Below, in pieces: positions 36,292 through 47,193 of a stretch of 64,000 nucleotides of DNA. How positions within the stretch are numbered: the first letter of the stretch is position 1; each line of letters begins with the position of its first letter. The notes under the pieces are model-generated. The model saw only the letters and a list, made by a program, of their open reading frames with translations, did not search any database and was not told the origin of the DNA. Source of the stretch: Echria macrotheca (taxonomy: Eukaryota; Ascomycota; Sordariomycetes; Sordariales; Schizotheciaceae); assembly GCA_030411725.1 (NCBI GenBank), contig MU839828.1:1550001-1614000 (forward strand), read 5' to 3'. Both the position numbers and the translations under genes were made by a program.

Positions 36292-37479
36292 ATGCCTCCT
36301 GTTAACCATCCTGCTCTCGCATCAGCCGGCATTATCGTCGCATCGGTAGCCGTCGCCGCTGCCATCGCTCTCTACGAGTCCCCGGAACTCCGCCGCGTCG
36401 CCGAAGACTTCCGGAGGCGAGTTGCTATCGCCCTGCACTCGCTCGGCGACAACCTTGACCCAGACCGGCAACAGGAGCCCCGATTCAACCGCCCTGAAGA
36501 TGCCGAGGGTTTCCTCCAGTCCCGCGGGGGCGACGCCGGAGTCGATGCCGACGATGAGACCCGCAGAAGACAACGAGAGGAGTTGATGTATTGGAATGCG
36601 AAGCGCGAGGAGATGATTGAGCTGAAACGCCGCGAATCCGAGCAAGCTGCCTCGCCACCGCAAGCCGCTTCTCCTTCACCACGAGCTCTGACCTTCGACG
36701 ACTTCCTAAGACAAGACAACGGCGCTGACCGCGGCACGTTTGTATACAACACGGGTGCGAGCCGATGGGACGACCAAGAATACCAGGGTGTCCGCCGTCG
36801 CGGTGCCGTCGAGGGCGTACGCGGTCTGAGTGCTTCAATGATTGCGAACCCCTTCGCAGACGAATACGGCATTGAAATGGACGAACAACCTGGCACGGAA
36901 CCCGAGAAGCACGCCCTGTCGCCTGGTCGTGACGAAATCATGTCGGACATCTACGCAGCTACGCCCCGCGACGATCGCTCTGCCGCATCTCAAACGCTGT
37001 CTCCCCAATCTAAACCTGTCGTCCCCGATGTCCTGTTTGACTTTGACTCTCAAGCCCGCAGCGAGTGCGGTACGACTGACTCAGCCACCGTTGATCACGA
37101 AAAGAGGGCTACGCCGGCGGCTTCGGCTCCCGGGTCCGAGCTTGGCGACAATGAGTATATGACGGCTGGCCAGGAAGATCGAGGGGCGGATATCCACGCT
37201 TCGATCCAGGCCTGGGCGCAGGGCTCGAATAGGAGTTTTTATTCACCTCTTCCGGAGACCCCTGTGGCGCCGCTCTCAGACGTCGACGTTGTCAGCTGGG
37301 GCCAGCAGACGCCCAAGTATTCGCCCTCGGTCGCGTCCGGCGTGGACGTTGCCAACGACACGATGTCTTCACATGGCGATGATTTCGGTGTTATGAGCGA
37401 CGAGGAGGGCATCCCGACACCCAACAGCTGGTCCGAGGTGGGAAGTGTTGTCTCGGAGAACGAGAGTGTGCACTGGTAG
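36292..37479 (+). CDS. Conserved-looking protein with N-terminal membrane anchor, function unknown
   Basis: Single exon, 395 aa from the ATG at 36292 (GTGAGAATGCC); the frame extends upstream only without an ATG. Residues about 10-29 (ALASAGIIVASVAVAAAIAL) form one hydrophobic segment, so the protein is probably anchored by its N-terminus. Residues 30-55 are helical and basic. Residues 85-125 are highly charged (DDETRRRQREELMYWNAKRE), suggesting a coiled coil. The rest is acidic, rich in Ser/Pro/Asp and probably disordered, with SSHGDDFGVMSDEEG near the end. I know no characterised relative. Organelle is unknown. Confidence 0.82.
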   Translation: MPPVNHPALASAGIIVASVAVAAAIALYESPELRRVAEDFRRRVAIALHSLGDNLDPDRQQEPRFNRPEDAEGFLQSRGGDAGVDADDETRRRQREELMYWNAKREEMIELKRRESEQAASPPQAASPSPRALTFDDFLRQDNGADRGTFVYNTGASRWDDQEYQGVRRRGAVEGVRGLSASMIANPFADEYGIEMDEQPGTEPEKHALSPGRDEIMSDIYAATPRDDRSAASQTLSPQSKPVVPDVLFDFDSQARSECGTTDSATVDHEKRATPAASAPGSELGDNEYMTAGQEDRGADIHASIQAWAQGSNRSFYSPLPETPVAPLSDVDVVSWGQQTPKYSPSVASGVDVANDTMSSHGDDFGVMSDEEGIPTPNSWSEVGSVVSENESVHW

Positions 37480-37819
37480 GGCACGCTGTTTCGGTTTTCT
37501 TAGCCGTATGTCCGGGTCTTGTACAAGATACCAGCCCTCCATATGCGCATCCGTCTGGCGTTATTTGGTTTGTTATTCACTGGGTTTCATGGGTATAATG
37601 GTCCGGGGGTCAGGACTAGCTCCTATCAAGGGTTGTCGGTCGGTCGGAGACAAAACATTTCTACACCTTGACTAGTTCTATGTGAGGAATACCTGTTTCA
37701 GAGGATATTGGCCGAGTTGGCTGTCCGCTGAAGACCATATCCATATCAGTTGGATATTTAGTATTGGAAGCATCGCTAGAACCTCATATCTATAATAAGC
37801 TGCAGTAATCCCCGTGTCG
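37480..37819. other. Short convergent intergenic region
   Basis: Separates the 3' ends of the anchor protein (+) and the metallopeptidase-family gene (-). Nothing else seen. Confidence 0.5.
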
Positions 37820-38784
37820 TCACGTCTGCGTACTGTCATCCACCATGTGGTTCTGCGACTCGCCTTTTCCCTCGGCAGCGGTGTAGTCCCCATAGAGCTG
37901 CTCAACCGGCCGTCCCAGGAGTTCGGTCCAGAACGGCTTGGCCTCGTACTCGCACAGGCGCAGCTTCTCGTTGATCCGCCGGACGGTGCCCTCCCCAAAC
38001 CGGGTCTCGAGATACTGCAGGAAATACGCCGTGTGCTGGTAGCCCCTGTCCCAGTCTTTACCCAATCCCCACGAACGGACATTAGAACTCCTGTTCGGAT
38101 ATAAAGCGATGGATTCATTGGTAGGGAATATAGAAGAACTCACCACCGTCAAGATCCCGCTTCCAATGCGGCGGGCTCAGATCGCAGTTCAGCCTCACCC
38201 AGTCGGCAATACCCTCTATCAGACCGCCGGGACAGGTCCCGAGTGCTCTCCACTGGTAGCAGTGGACCAGCTCGTGCGTCAGGACGCCGGTGATCTCGGC
38301 GGCGAGACGGGACGGCGGGGAGATGCGGTCGATGTAGTCGAGGGAGAAGTGGATTTCCTTGTGGTCGTAGTCTAGGTCCAACTTTTTTTTTTCTGTCTTA
38401 GTGTACATATGAGGGTTGAGGGGTAGGGGAGTAAGTTCATACGCCGGTCGTGTAGGCTACCCCGTCCATGTCGCGGAGGACTAGTGTCACGGACCGGGTG
38501 GGGGGTACATTGGTCGATGGGTCCGACGGAGACTGGTAGAGCAGGCGCTGAACTTTGGAGACGGCGGTGGGGAAGATGGCGGTGATGTCGACAGCGTTGA
38601 GGAATTTGGACGTGGCTGGGTGCGTGATATCGCGGAGCTCGAGCCGGAGTTTGGGTTGTTCGAAGGGGGCGGGTTTGTGTGGTTTCTCTGACCCTGAAGC
38701 GCCGGTGGTTCGGTCGGCGAGGGGAGCTTGGTTCGGGATCGGGGAGGGGGTCGGGGAGGCGGTGGGTTTCGGGTGGATGGTCAT
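37820..38784 (-). CDS. Basic secretory protein (BSP) family putative metallopeptidase
   Basis: Exons on the minus strand are 38784-38443, 38396-38144 and 38055-37820, giving 276 aa. The zinc motif HExxH is present in VLTHELVHCYQW, followed by GLIEGIADWVRL, the family's second conserved block. The third exon gives DWDRGYQHTAYFLQYLETRFG and LLGRPVEQLYGDY, also family hallmarks. The first 40 residues are Pro/Ser/Thr-rich (MTIHPKPTASPTPSPIP) with no signal peptide, so it is probably cytosolic despite the family name. Substrate and peptidase activity are unproven in this family. Exon 2 to 3 joining (GTGAGT donor at 38143; AAAG acceptor at 38056) is my best fit; an alternative acceptor would add about a dozen residues. 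Confidence 0.85.
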
Positions 38785-39478
38785 TTCTGCGGGTCTACTT
38801 GGATATTTACGGTATTGAATAACGGTATGTTTAGTCTTGAGTTTCTAATTTACAAGATGCAGTACACAGTAGGCAACAGCTGGAGGCGTCTGCGAGTACT
38901 ACCGTGGGGAGGAGCTGAGCGGGGTGAGGTTGCTAGGGTCCAAGCTGCGGGATGCTGCGGGGCTTCGATACCCCCCTGTCGCTATCCGCGTTTGTACCTC
39001 CACAGCCCAATAACACGAGCGAATACATGGCCTTGGCGTTGATTGGGGTTACGCAGCCGTTTTAACTTTTGGTAAACAGGGGCAACACGGGCCCTGTGGT
39101 CTCTTCTCCCCTTCCCGACCGCGAGCCAACAACCTCCACCTAACATTTGCGACCTCCAGTATCAACAATCACCACCGCCGCTCCCTATCCAGCACCTCTG
39201 ACCATTCCTAGCGGGCTACTCGACTGCGCGCATCCTATATACCAATTGTGTATGTGCCCCTCGATTTTTTGCCCCCATTTTTGTTGAGTTTCTGCCGATC
39301 GTCATCGTGCAGGATTGGCAACCATTTTTTCCGTCGCCGTGTTGTTTTGTTTTCGCTTCCTCCACCATCATCTGATTGTCCCCCCGTCCGTGGTTCTCAT
39401 CGCTAACAACCTTTATCGGCGCACCCGACAGGCGATTTTGACGCTTCACAACTGCCCGCATCCTCTCAGCGAGAGGAC
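38785..39478. promoter_or_regulatory. Divergent promoter between the BSP-family gene and stu1
   Basis: Both genes start at its edges and point outward. The part before 39479 is C/T-rich (for example 39150-39200 and 39350-39380). No specific site assigned. Confidence 0.5.
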
Positions 39479-42400
39479 ATGGCGGACAAACTCACGGAAA
39501 AGGAGGTCGCGGACCTCCAGGCCCTGCTCCGGACCGACGCCCCGATTGACGCAAAGGTGAACCAGGTCACCTACGCCAAGTCGAGCATCAAGCAGCATAA
39601 TGTGCCCGATGCCTGCATCGCCCCGCTCTTCGACGCCCTCCGCACCGCCTCGGGCTCGCAACACTCGGCGCTCGTCAATGCCGGCTTCACCGGCCTCAAC
39701 CACCTCCTGACCCGCCTGTCGCGACAGGAGCCCAAGTACCTGGCTAAAGAGGCCGGACGCACCCTCCCCATCATCATCGAGAAGCTCGGCGACCAGAAGG
39801 AAAAGTTCCGCTCCGTCGCCCTCCAGTCCCTCGTCACCTTATACTCTGCCGCCCCTCTCGATGTCGAGCGCTCTGTCCGGAACACGGCCATGGTCGGTAA
39901 GAACCCGAGGGCAAAGGAGGCTAGTCTGCAATGGCTCCTCCAGATGCACCAGGAACATGGGCTGCAGTTCCGGGGCTACGTTCCGACCTTGATGGAGCTC
40001 CTGGAAGATGCCGATGGCATGGTGCGCGATGCCGCCAAGTCTACAGTCATTGAACTATTCCGGTAAGGACTACACAGTTGCAAAGACTTCGCCGGTGTGT
40101 CGGTTACTGACGTCTTGTAGAAATGCCCCAAATTCGGCCAAGTCAGAACTAAAGCGACAACTCAAAAACTTCAAGGTCCGGCCGGCGATCGAACAGGCCA
40201 TCGTCAAGCAGCTCATCCCGAATTCGGCTGCATCCTCGGCACCCAGCTCCCAGCCCGAAGCCACCGAGAAGACGCACGTCCCGGCGGCACGGTCAAACCT
40301 GGCGGCAAGCGTCTCGTCGCTCGCTTCCGAGCGGCCGATCACGCCCATGCCGGACACGCGCCCAGAACAGGTCGAGCCTATGTATGTGAATACGCAGCGC
40401 GAGCTGGACGATATCTTCAAGGAGATGCACTTCCATTTTGAGGGCAAGGAGACGGAACAGAACTGGTTGAAGCGAGAGGAAAGTATCCTCAAGCTCCGAA
40501 GGCTGATGGCCGGAAATGCCGCGACCGACTTCCACGAGAGCTTCCTCAGCGGGCTTCGCGGGCTGCTGGATGGCATCATCAAGGCAGTCGTCTCGCTCAG
40601 GACAAGTCTTTCCAAGGAGGGATGCTCCCTCGTCCAGGAGGCTGCGAGAACATATGGGCCAGGGATGGACCCAATGGTGGAACTCCTGATGCAGACCTTC
40701 ATCAAGCTTGCTGCCGCGACCAAAAAGATCGCCTCTCAACAGGCCAACGTGACAGTCGACACCATCATCGGGCGGGTGACGTACAACTCCCGCATCATGC
40801 AGCACGTCGCGATGGCTTGTCAGGACAAGAACGTTCAGCCAAGACTGTATGCGACCGGTTGGCTCAAGACGCTGCTTAACAAGGAAGCTCACCATAAGAG
40901 CCATGTGGAGCATTCCGGGGGCCTCGAGGTGATCGAGAAGTGCATCAAGAAGGGCCTTGCTGACCCGAATCCGGGCGTGAGGGAAAAGATGCGAGCAACA
41001 TTCTGGATGTTTGCCGGCATCTGGCCGGCCAGGGCCGAGGCGATCATGAGCGGGCTAGATTCGACGGCTCAGAAGCTCCTCGAGAAAGACCCCAACAATC
41101 CAAACTCGCCTAAAAAGGCCGAAGCAACAATTCGTCCGGGCCTGGGGTTGTCCAAGAGCACTCTAGGAACTTCCAAGCCCAGCATTCGTGAGACCGTGTT
41201 GGCGCAGAAGAAGGCGGCCATGGCATCCAAAAATCTCCCCGCCCGTCCGGGCTCTGCCATGGCTCACTTTTCGCCTGTCCGAACTGTATCAAACGCCTCA
41301 CAGGCATCTGTGGCTTCGACTACTACATCTACGGTTTCGACAACGTCGACCGTTCGCACGCGACCAGAGTCCACATTGGGTGGGATCTCTGGCGCGCCGA
41401 TGAGACCCTCCAGGAGACGACCAGAGATCGCCGCGCGGCCAGCTACAGCCGGACCGTATTCCGTCCGCGGACACGATCATCCCTCGACGGAACAATCGAG
41501 CCCCGATGGACCGAAAACCAAGGCGATAACCCCCAGAACCATCGCAGCATCTCCAAAGCGGACGGCTCCTAGGACGAGACCGGGCCACGTGGCGACTGCT
41601 AGTGAAGGGAGCCTGCCTACTCCGTCCAAGGTAGCTGTGGTAAAAGCTGCGGCAGCTGCCTCTCCTCGTACCACACCTTCCAAGGGTGTAACGCCAGCTA
41701 AGGCAAAGGTTAACACCCCTGCGAGCTCGAGCCCAGCACGAGCCGAGAATTTCACCATGCTGGTGCCTTCATTGCTACACTCAAAGAGTTCCCCCCCTCG
41801 AGCGCCATCCCTTTCACCTGTACCTCCTTCTCCGGCACCAACGTCCCCTCCGGCTGAAGAGGTTATCCCGGTAGAAATCACGACGCCCTCCAAGCCGCTC
41901 AAGGTGTATGAGGACCCCTTTACCGAGGATCAGACGACGCCGAAGCCGACGTTCATTGTGCCCGTTCTGGAGGACAAGCCGGTTAATGAGGACGCTGCGA
42001 ACCTCCAGAGATTGGAACCTGCGGACGGCAGCCTGGGTTCCCCTCCCATGTTTTCACCCGAAAAGGCCAAGCAGAACACGCGCTTGCTAGACAGTGGCAT
42101 TTCTAAGGTCCAGGCCAAGACACTAGATGCGCACGGGTTCCGCAAGCTTCAGAGTATCATCCGCGACAGTAAGACGAGCTTCTCGGATGAGAAATTTGAT
42201 GCTTTGCTCTTGGGTCTTTTCGAGTACCTCGAATCGTCACTTCCGCAGACACCGGCGGACAAGGTGCAAGATGTCAAGGCGCAGATCCTGTCGACCATCA
42301 AGCTGTTGCTCAAGAAGATGAGGGACAACTTCCAACCGCATGTCTCTCGCGGACTAGAGAGTCTTCTCCGAGCACGGGCGGCGTATGATAGCCGGACGCA

Positions 42401-42845
42401 CATGGTCAGCGGGCTGGAGGTGCTGGCAGACGAGCTTATCGAGCTGGGCGATGCACACGAGATGACAGTTGTGCTGACACGCATGCTGAAGGGCATGGAG
42501 GTCAACGCCACGACGAGTCGCAGCCTTAGCATGGGGCTACACCTCCTCAAGCAGATGGTCGAAGTGAGGACGCAGTTCTCGCCGTCGGCGTCGGAGCTCG
42601 AGACGCTGGCCACACTGGCAGGCGGGTGTCTGGAGAGCTCCGAGTCGGCCGTGCGCATGGACGCCGTGCAGCTGTGTGTTGCGCTGCACGAGCGGGTGGG
42701 TGACGCCAAGTTCTGGGAGGCCATGAAGGGCGTCCGGGATGATCCCAAGAGCCTTATTACGTATTACATCGTCAAGAGGCAGCGGGAGAGGGACGTGCCT
42801 GCGCTTGCGGTGGGTGGTGTGCATACTGCCGCGGTGGTTGGGTAA
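39479..42845 (+). CDS. stu1: CLASP-family microtubule-associated protein Stu1
   Basis: Stabilises microtubules at the spindle and kinetochores. Exons 39479-40062 and 40121-42845 join at CG|A to give ELFRNAPNSAKSELKRQLKN, total 1,102 aa. N-terminal helical repeats (residues about 1-225) form a first TOG-like array, including SLVTLY and MELLEDADGMVRDAAKST. A second TOG domain spans about 280-510 (NTQRELDDIFKEMHF, FESFLSGL-like helices, FWMFAGIWPARA). Residues about 520-870 are Ser/Pro/Thr/basic and disordered, expected to bind the microtubule lattice, with repeated AT/RP motifs. The C-terminal 230 residues are helical again, as in other CLASPs. The ATG at 39479 has a good context (GGACATGGCG). 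Confidence 0.93.
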
Positions 42846-43827
42846 TCGACGTCGTATCTCTTTGTCTCGGTGTCTCTCCATCGGATCAGGTTGTCAAAAT
42901 CATAGCGTGGCGTCAAGGACCGGGTTTCGATTCGCGGGGGTGTTCAAGTTTGCCATTGGGGGTTTTTGTGTTTCTTGTTTTTATTCGCACCTCGCGCCGC
43001 GCGGCCTTGTTATCTGGAAAAGCAGGGTGGAGGAGAAGAAGGATATGTTTACACTGTAGTTTGATGGTTCGACGGTGTGTGGGTTGGGTCTGGGTTCTTC
43101 GTTGTAACTGTACTGTTTGTAATAGCCTGTGCCCCTGCTGGGCCTGTAGGGTCTGGGGTACTACGTACATTTGGTAGGATATATTAAGTCAGGCGGTGGT
43201 TTGATTCATGATTATTTCTGAGTGGTGATGATTGTTTTGTGCTCCGGATTGGCTGAGTTTTTGTTTCTGTCGAGAGGTTTGATGCCGTGGAATGGGGCAG
43301 GTAAACAATACCGTATCTGTCCATTGTCCTCGTTCTTCTGATGATATATGTTCTTGGCCCTTTTTGGTCTTATCCAGGTACGGTTATTGCTGCTTGCTTG
43401 GGAAAATATGGATCTCACAACAGCTGCTATGTAGAAAGAAATATCTGTAAACAAGGAAACATGGAATATGGAATATTATCAAGAGGGTACTCTAAGGTAC
43501 TCAAGTCGCCATCAGCCCGGCTCTGTAAGATCAGCATCGTGTATGCGTTTGTTAGGTATCTTGGTGTTAGGGTGAATGGTATTAACACAGTTTGCAGAGA
43601 TGGCTAGCGATGGTTCTGCTTGGTTTGTATGGACCAGTTGTTTATTCCGTAGGTATATATCAGGTTATCTCTGTTGGATACCTAGCTACATACCTAGGGA
43701 AGATTGGGGCTGGTGGTATATCTGGGGGTTTATCTTATGTAGTAGGGTGGTAGGTACCAGTTACTTCTGGGAGGGAGGGGGATGGGAGATCGGGATGAGT
43801 GGGATCTAAAGGGTGGGATCCATGGAG

Positions 43828-43937
43828 TCACGATCCTGGGGCCTAGCCCAGATCGTGCTAGCATACAACCACAGTTAGGGTTCTAAGGTGCTGACCTTAG
43901 AATTCTAGCAATCCTTTTGGAAGCTGGCTCAATTGGT
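43828..43937. repeat. Dispersed repeat with internal hairpin, copy 2
   Basis: Aligns with 20467-20582. It contains TTCTAAGGT-GCTG-ACCTTAGAA at 43881-43902, a perfect 9-bp stem with a GCTG loop. Confidence 0.65.
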
Positions 43938-43985
43938 CTAATCGCGCAGGTCGTCACACATGGTAGCTGTGTGCGCTGTAGTCCG

Positions 43986-43986
43986 G

Positions 43987-44017
<31 letters not shown>
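43986..44017. repeat. TA/GT compound microsatellite
   Basis: ATATATAT followed by GTGTGTGT in an intergenic region. Confidence 0.8.
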
Positions 44018-47000
44018 CCCGTGTGTTCTCGGGTTTTAAATATGGCGATGTTTGTTTTTACCTTGACGGGAGGAAGGATATCAAGACGGAGGTTGTGTAG
44101 GTGTGTGTATGTGTGTATGCTGAGGAGTCCCAAAGGGTGAGGAAGAGGGAATGGGAATAAGGGGCAGTGTAATGTTAATTGTGGTCATTATCTCTATGAA
44201 CCTTTACTACGATTGGACTATGACACTAGTGGAATAACAGCATGTATATATGCCTATACGTATCCTTCCTTTCTCGGACACGGTGGGAGTTTTACGTCAA
44301 GCTCAGGAAATGTTGAAGGTTCGCTGGAGATGGAACGATCCAAGTCTACTCGAGTGGCCGTGCGGTTACCACATCCTCACCCACCTTCTATATCTGCAAG
44401 GTACAGAGCAAGCAAAGGTGGGTATCAAATTCCAGAACGACCACCTGGCGAACACACAGACATCTGCAGGGACGGCAGCAGTTTGCCTGGAAAGCCTGGT
44501 AAAGCAAGTGGCAGCCGTGGAGTAAGTAGTTACCAAGTTGGGGGAAATAATCGGTACGCCTTGCCATCTGGGTAGCGGTACCTGAGGTCGGGAAGCTGTT
44601 GGTTGGCCGTGGTTGCTGGCCCGCGGCCTTGGCAGGGATTACCCCTGTCCCTGGGTGCGGAGCGAGTTTCGTGTTCTGAAACACGCAGCCTCGATTTGTG
44701 GCATTTCTTGTTGACGCGATTCTGGGGTTCTGTTGCTGCCTGGTCTTTTGAGCCCCTTCCAAAAGAAATTCTGCTTGTCGGGTTATGTTTTCTGTTTTTC
44801 TGTTGGATTGTCGGTATAGGTTTCTTTGATGAATTATACGTAGCGGCAGATCATTCCTAGTTGACGATCCGATCGAAGATCGTCGTCATGGGTTTGGTTG
44901 CTGACGTTCATGCGGATAATTCCTCAGCCCCCTCCAGTGGCTTATTGTTCCGAGGACTCAACTTGAAACGCAAGCCAAAGGAAGAACCATCTCGTTCTAG
45001 AGCCGGCTCACTCGCTGGAAATATCAACCGGGGAAGCCCTATGAAAGAAGAAAAGCTAATCTCGTGTACCTTAATTAAGCAACCCGCCGCCAGTTAGCGA
45101 TGCTTCGGCAGGCACTTGCGTGCAGAAGCGGGAGGCGGGAAGGCAGACAATGTTTTATGGATGTGTGTTCGTTCCTGATGCAGGGGCCGGATTTTAGACG
45201 CGATGTTGGGTCTCATGAAGCGCCTCTTTGGAAAGACGTTGGGAACGCCGCTGTTCTGGAACTTCATCTTCTGGTCCTCAGCTGCGGCCTTGCTCGAGAT
45301 CGGCCTGATTATGTGGTCGTACATCCCGACGCTGGTTCTAGAGCTAGTGTATACCCAGGACGCCATGTTCCGCTGCAAATGACGGACAGACGGCAACTGG
45401 CAGGCGGGAGACGGCGTCATCAATCTGTCGAGACTCGGCTCCGAGAAGAAGAGGGAGGGGTGAGAGGGGTGCTTCTATTTTCCGCCCTGCGACGACCACG
45501 AAATTGTCAAGGTCGGAAATCTGACTGGTCAAAGTCGTTTCTTACGCTGTGCAGCCCGATTGTGGATTTGCCCGTTTGTTGGCTTGATGTGGCTTCCTGC
45601 GAGTGATACTTCCCGGCTCGCCATTCGCTCCCCTGGACGGCTGCATCAGAACAGGTGTGCATCTCGAAGAGAAGAGGTAAGAAAATCAGACACAGCCTTC
45701 TCCCCGCCGCTGTCATCATTCACTCTCAATCAGCCGTGTTCTACCGGATCGGACAACGACCGATCCGCGGCTGCGAATAGATGTGAAATAGACGCTGGAA
45801 TCCTGTCGGAGACGACAACCGAGATTTCAACTCTCCGTCGTCGGTGGCTGATCTGGAGCTGCGGCAACCCGCCTTCAGATGGGGAGACCCCTTGCAATCA
45901 AAGACACTGTCGATGTCTTGGTTCACCGCTTCGATTTCCGGGTTGTACTTCCTGAGAAATGGGGCCTAACCCTGCAGCAAAAATGGAGATGTCGTGGTTC
46001 AGCTTGGCCAAACGGTGAGCTGAGAATCCAAGCATGGGATGAATGCTGCACTGCATGTTAGTGGTTCCACGTGGATGCCGACAGAAACCAAAATGCAGAC
46101 GAAAGGAACAGTCGAGCCCGGTCAGCCTGTCAGCTCAGCCCGGCTCAAATGACAAGTGTGGCGAGTCGACATGGCATCAGCAAGCTTCAACTCTCTTGCT
46201 CAAGTTGAAGCTGTTGCCGAGGACACTAACACGTCGAAGTTGGGGTGAGCGACGGAAGACAGCCATTGGCCGCTGGCGGGACCCCTGTGGTGGATGGTGG
46301 CCCCTGTTGGACCCTCGCGGCCCCTGGTGGAGTGGAGGCGCTGGACTGTGCGGGCAAGGGCCGTCTCCCGTCCCTTCGCTCAAAGAGCGGGCGGAGAAGC
46401 AGCCAGCCAGACGCAACAATCCCAAGACCACCTCTGGCCCGCGCGTCACTTTGTCCATCGCCCTCCTCCTTCTGCTCCTCCTGCCCGACTCGACGTCGAC
46501 GAGCTTGTCCCGGTCCATCGTCCAGCCAGCACGACCAGGCAGACGTGCCTCCTTTCTGCCTCTCTCCTCCCTTGTTTTGGCTTTTTGGCTCCAAAGCACC
46601 TCGGCTCATCCGGGTCGTCGAGCCTGTGTCCTTTTTGCTCTCCAGTTTTGTGGAAGGCGTCGTTCCGCGCATCGGCATCGCCAGCTGGTGTCGTGGTCGT
46701 CATCAACTGCCTTTGTCCCCTTTCGATCGCTTCGCATTGCCCGATTGCCCGCCGGCGACCTTCACGAACGAACGAACCCGCGTGACGATATCTCCTCGCT
46801 GCTGTGATCCCGAGCCAATTTAACGCGCGATTGTGACCGCGTTGCACGAACCCCCTTTCCCCCGGTCGAACACCGAAACTTCGTGCCAAGGGACCACCTC
46901 GCGAGCACGCCCATCCACCGATATCCGCCGCCCGACGGCATCAGCGACGACAAGACTGCGTTCTCCGCTGCTGCGAACCAGCTGTTCGTGCATTGATCGT

Positions 47001-47193
47001 GAGCCAGAGTTCAAAAGTGGATAACTGGGCGCCGTGCTCGATGTGAAGGGGCTTTTCGCTGGCGCTGGCTTCCCGAGATTGTTCGCTCGTTTCTGTGGCT
47101 GTTTCTCCCTCGCCCTGGCCAGCAACGATATCGTGAGGTGACGGGCTGCTGTACTTGTGTGCATGACGGAGTGCCTCCGGGTTGGTGAACACC

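Larger units (their letters stand above)
42846..47193. other. Long intergenic region before the LIM-RhoGAP gene
   Basis: 4.3 kb without a supportable gene. It contains copy 2 of the dispersed hairpin repeat (43828-43937) and a TA/GT microsatellite at 43986-44017. The final 1 kb (46.2-47.2 kb) is open in several frames on both strands at once, the mark of GC-rich non-coding sequence, and is probably promoter and 5' leader. Confidence 0.55.

Noticed and set aside
44595..44770. Possible third, inverted copy of the dispersed hairpin repeat
   Set aside because: Only a TTTTGGAAGG-like segment and a GC-rich box agree; the hairpin is missing and no alignment extends through.
46043..46889. Several long overlapping frames on both strands
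   Set aside because: They are open simultaneously in many frames, which reflects GC-rich sequence without stops; none has recognisable domains. Treated as upstream region of the LIM-RhoGAP gene.
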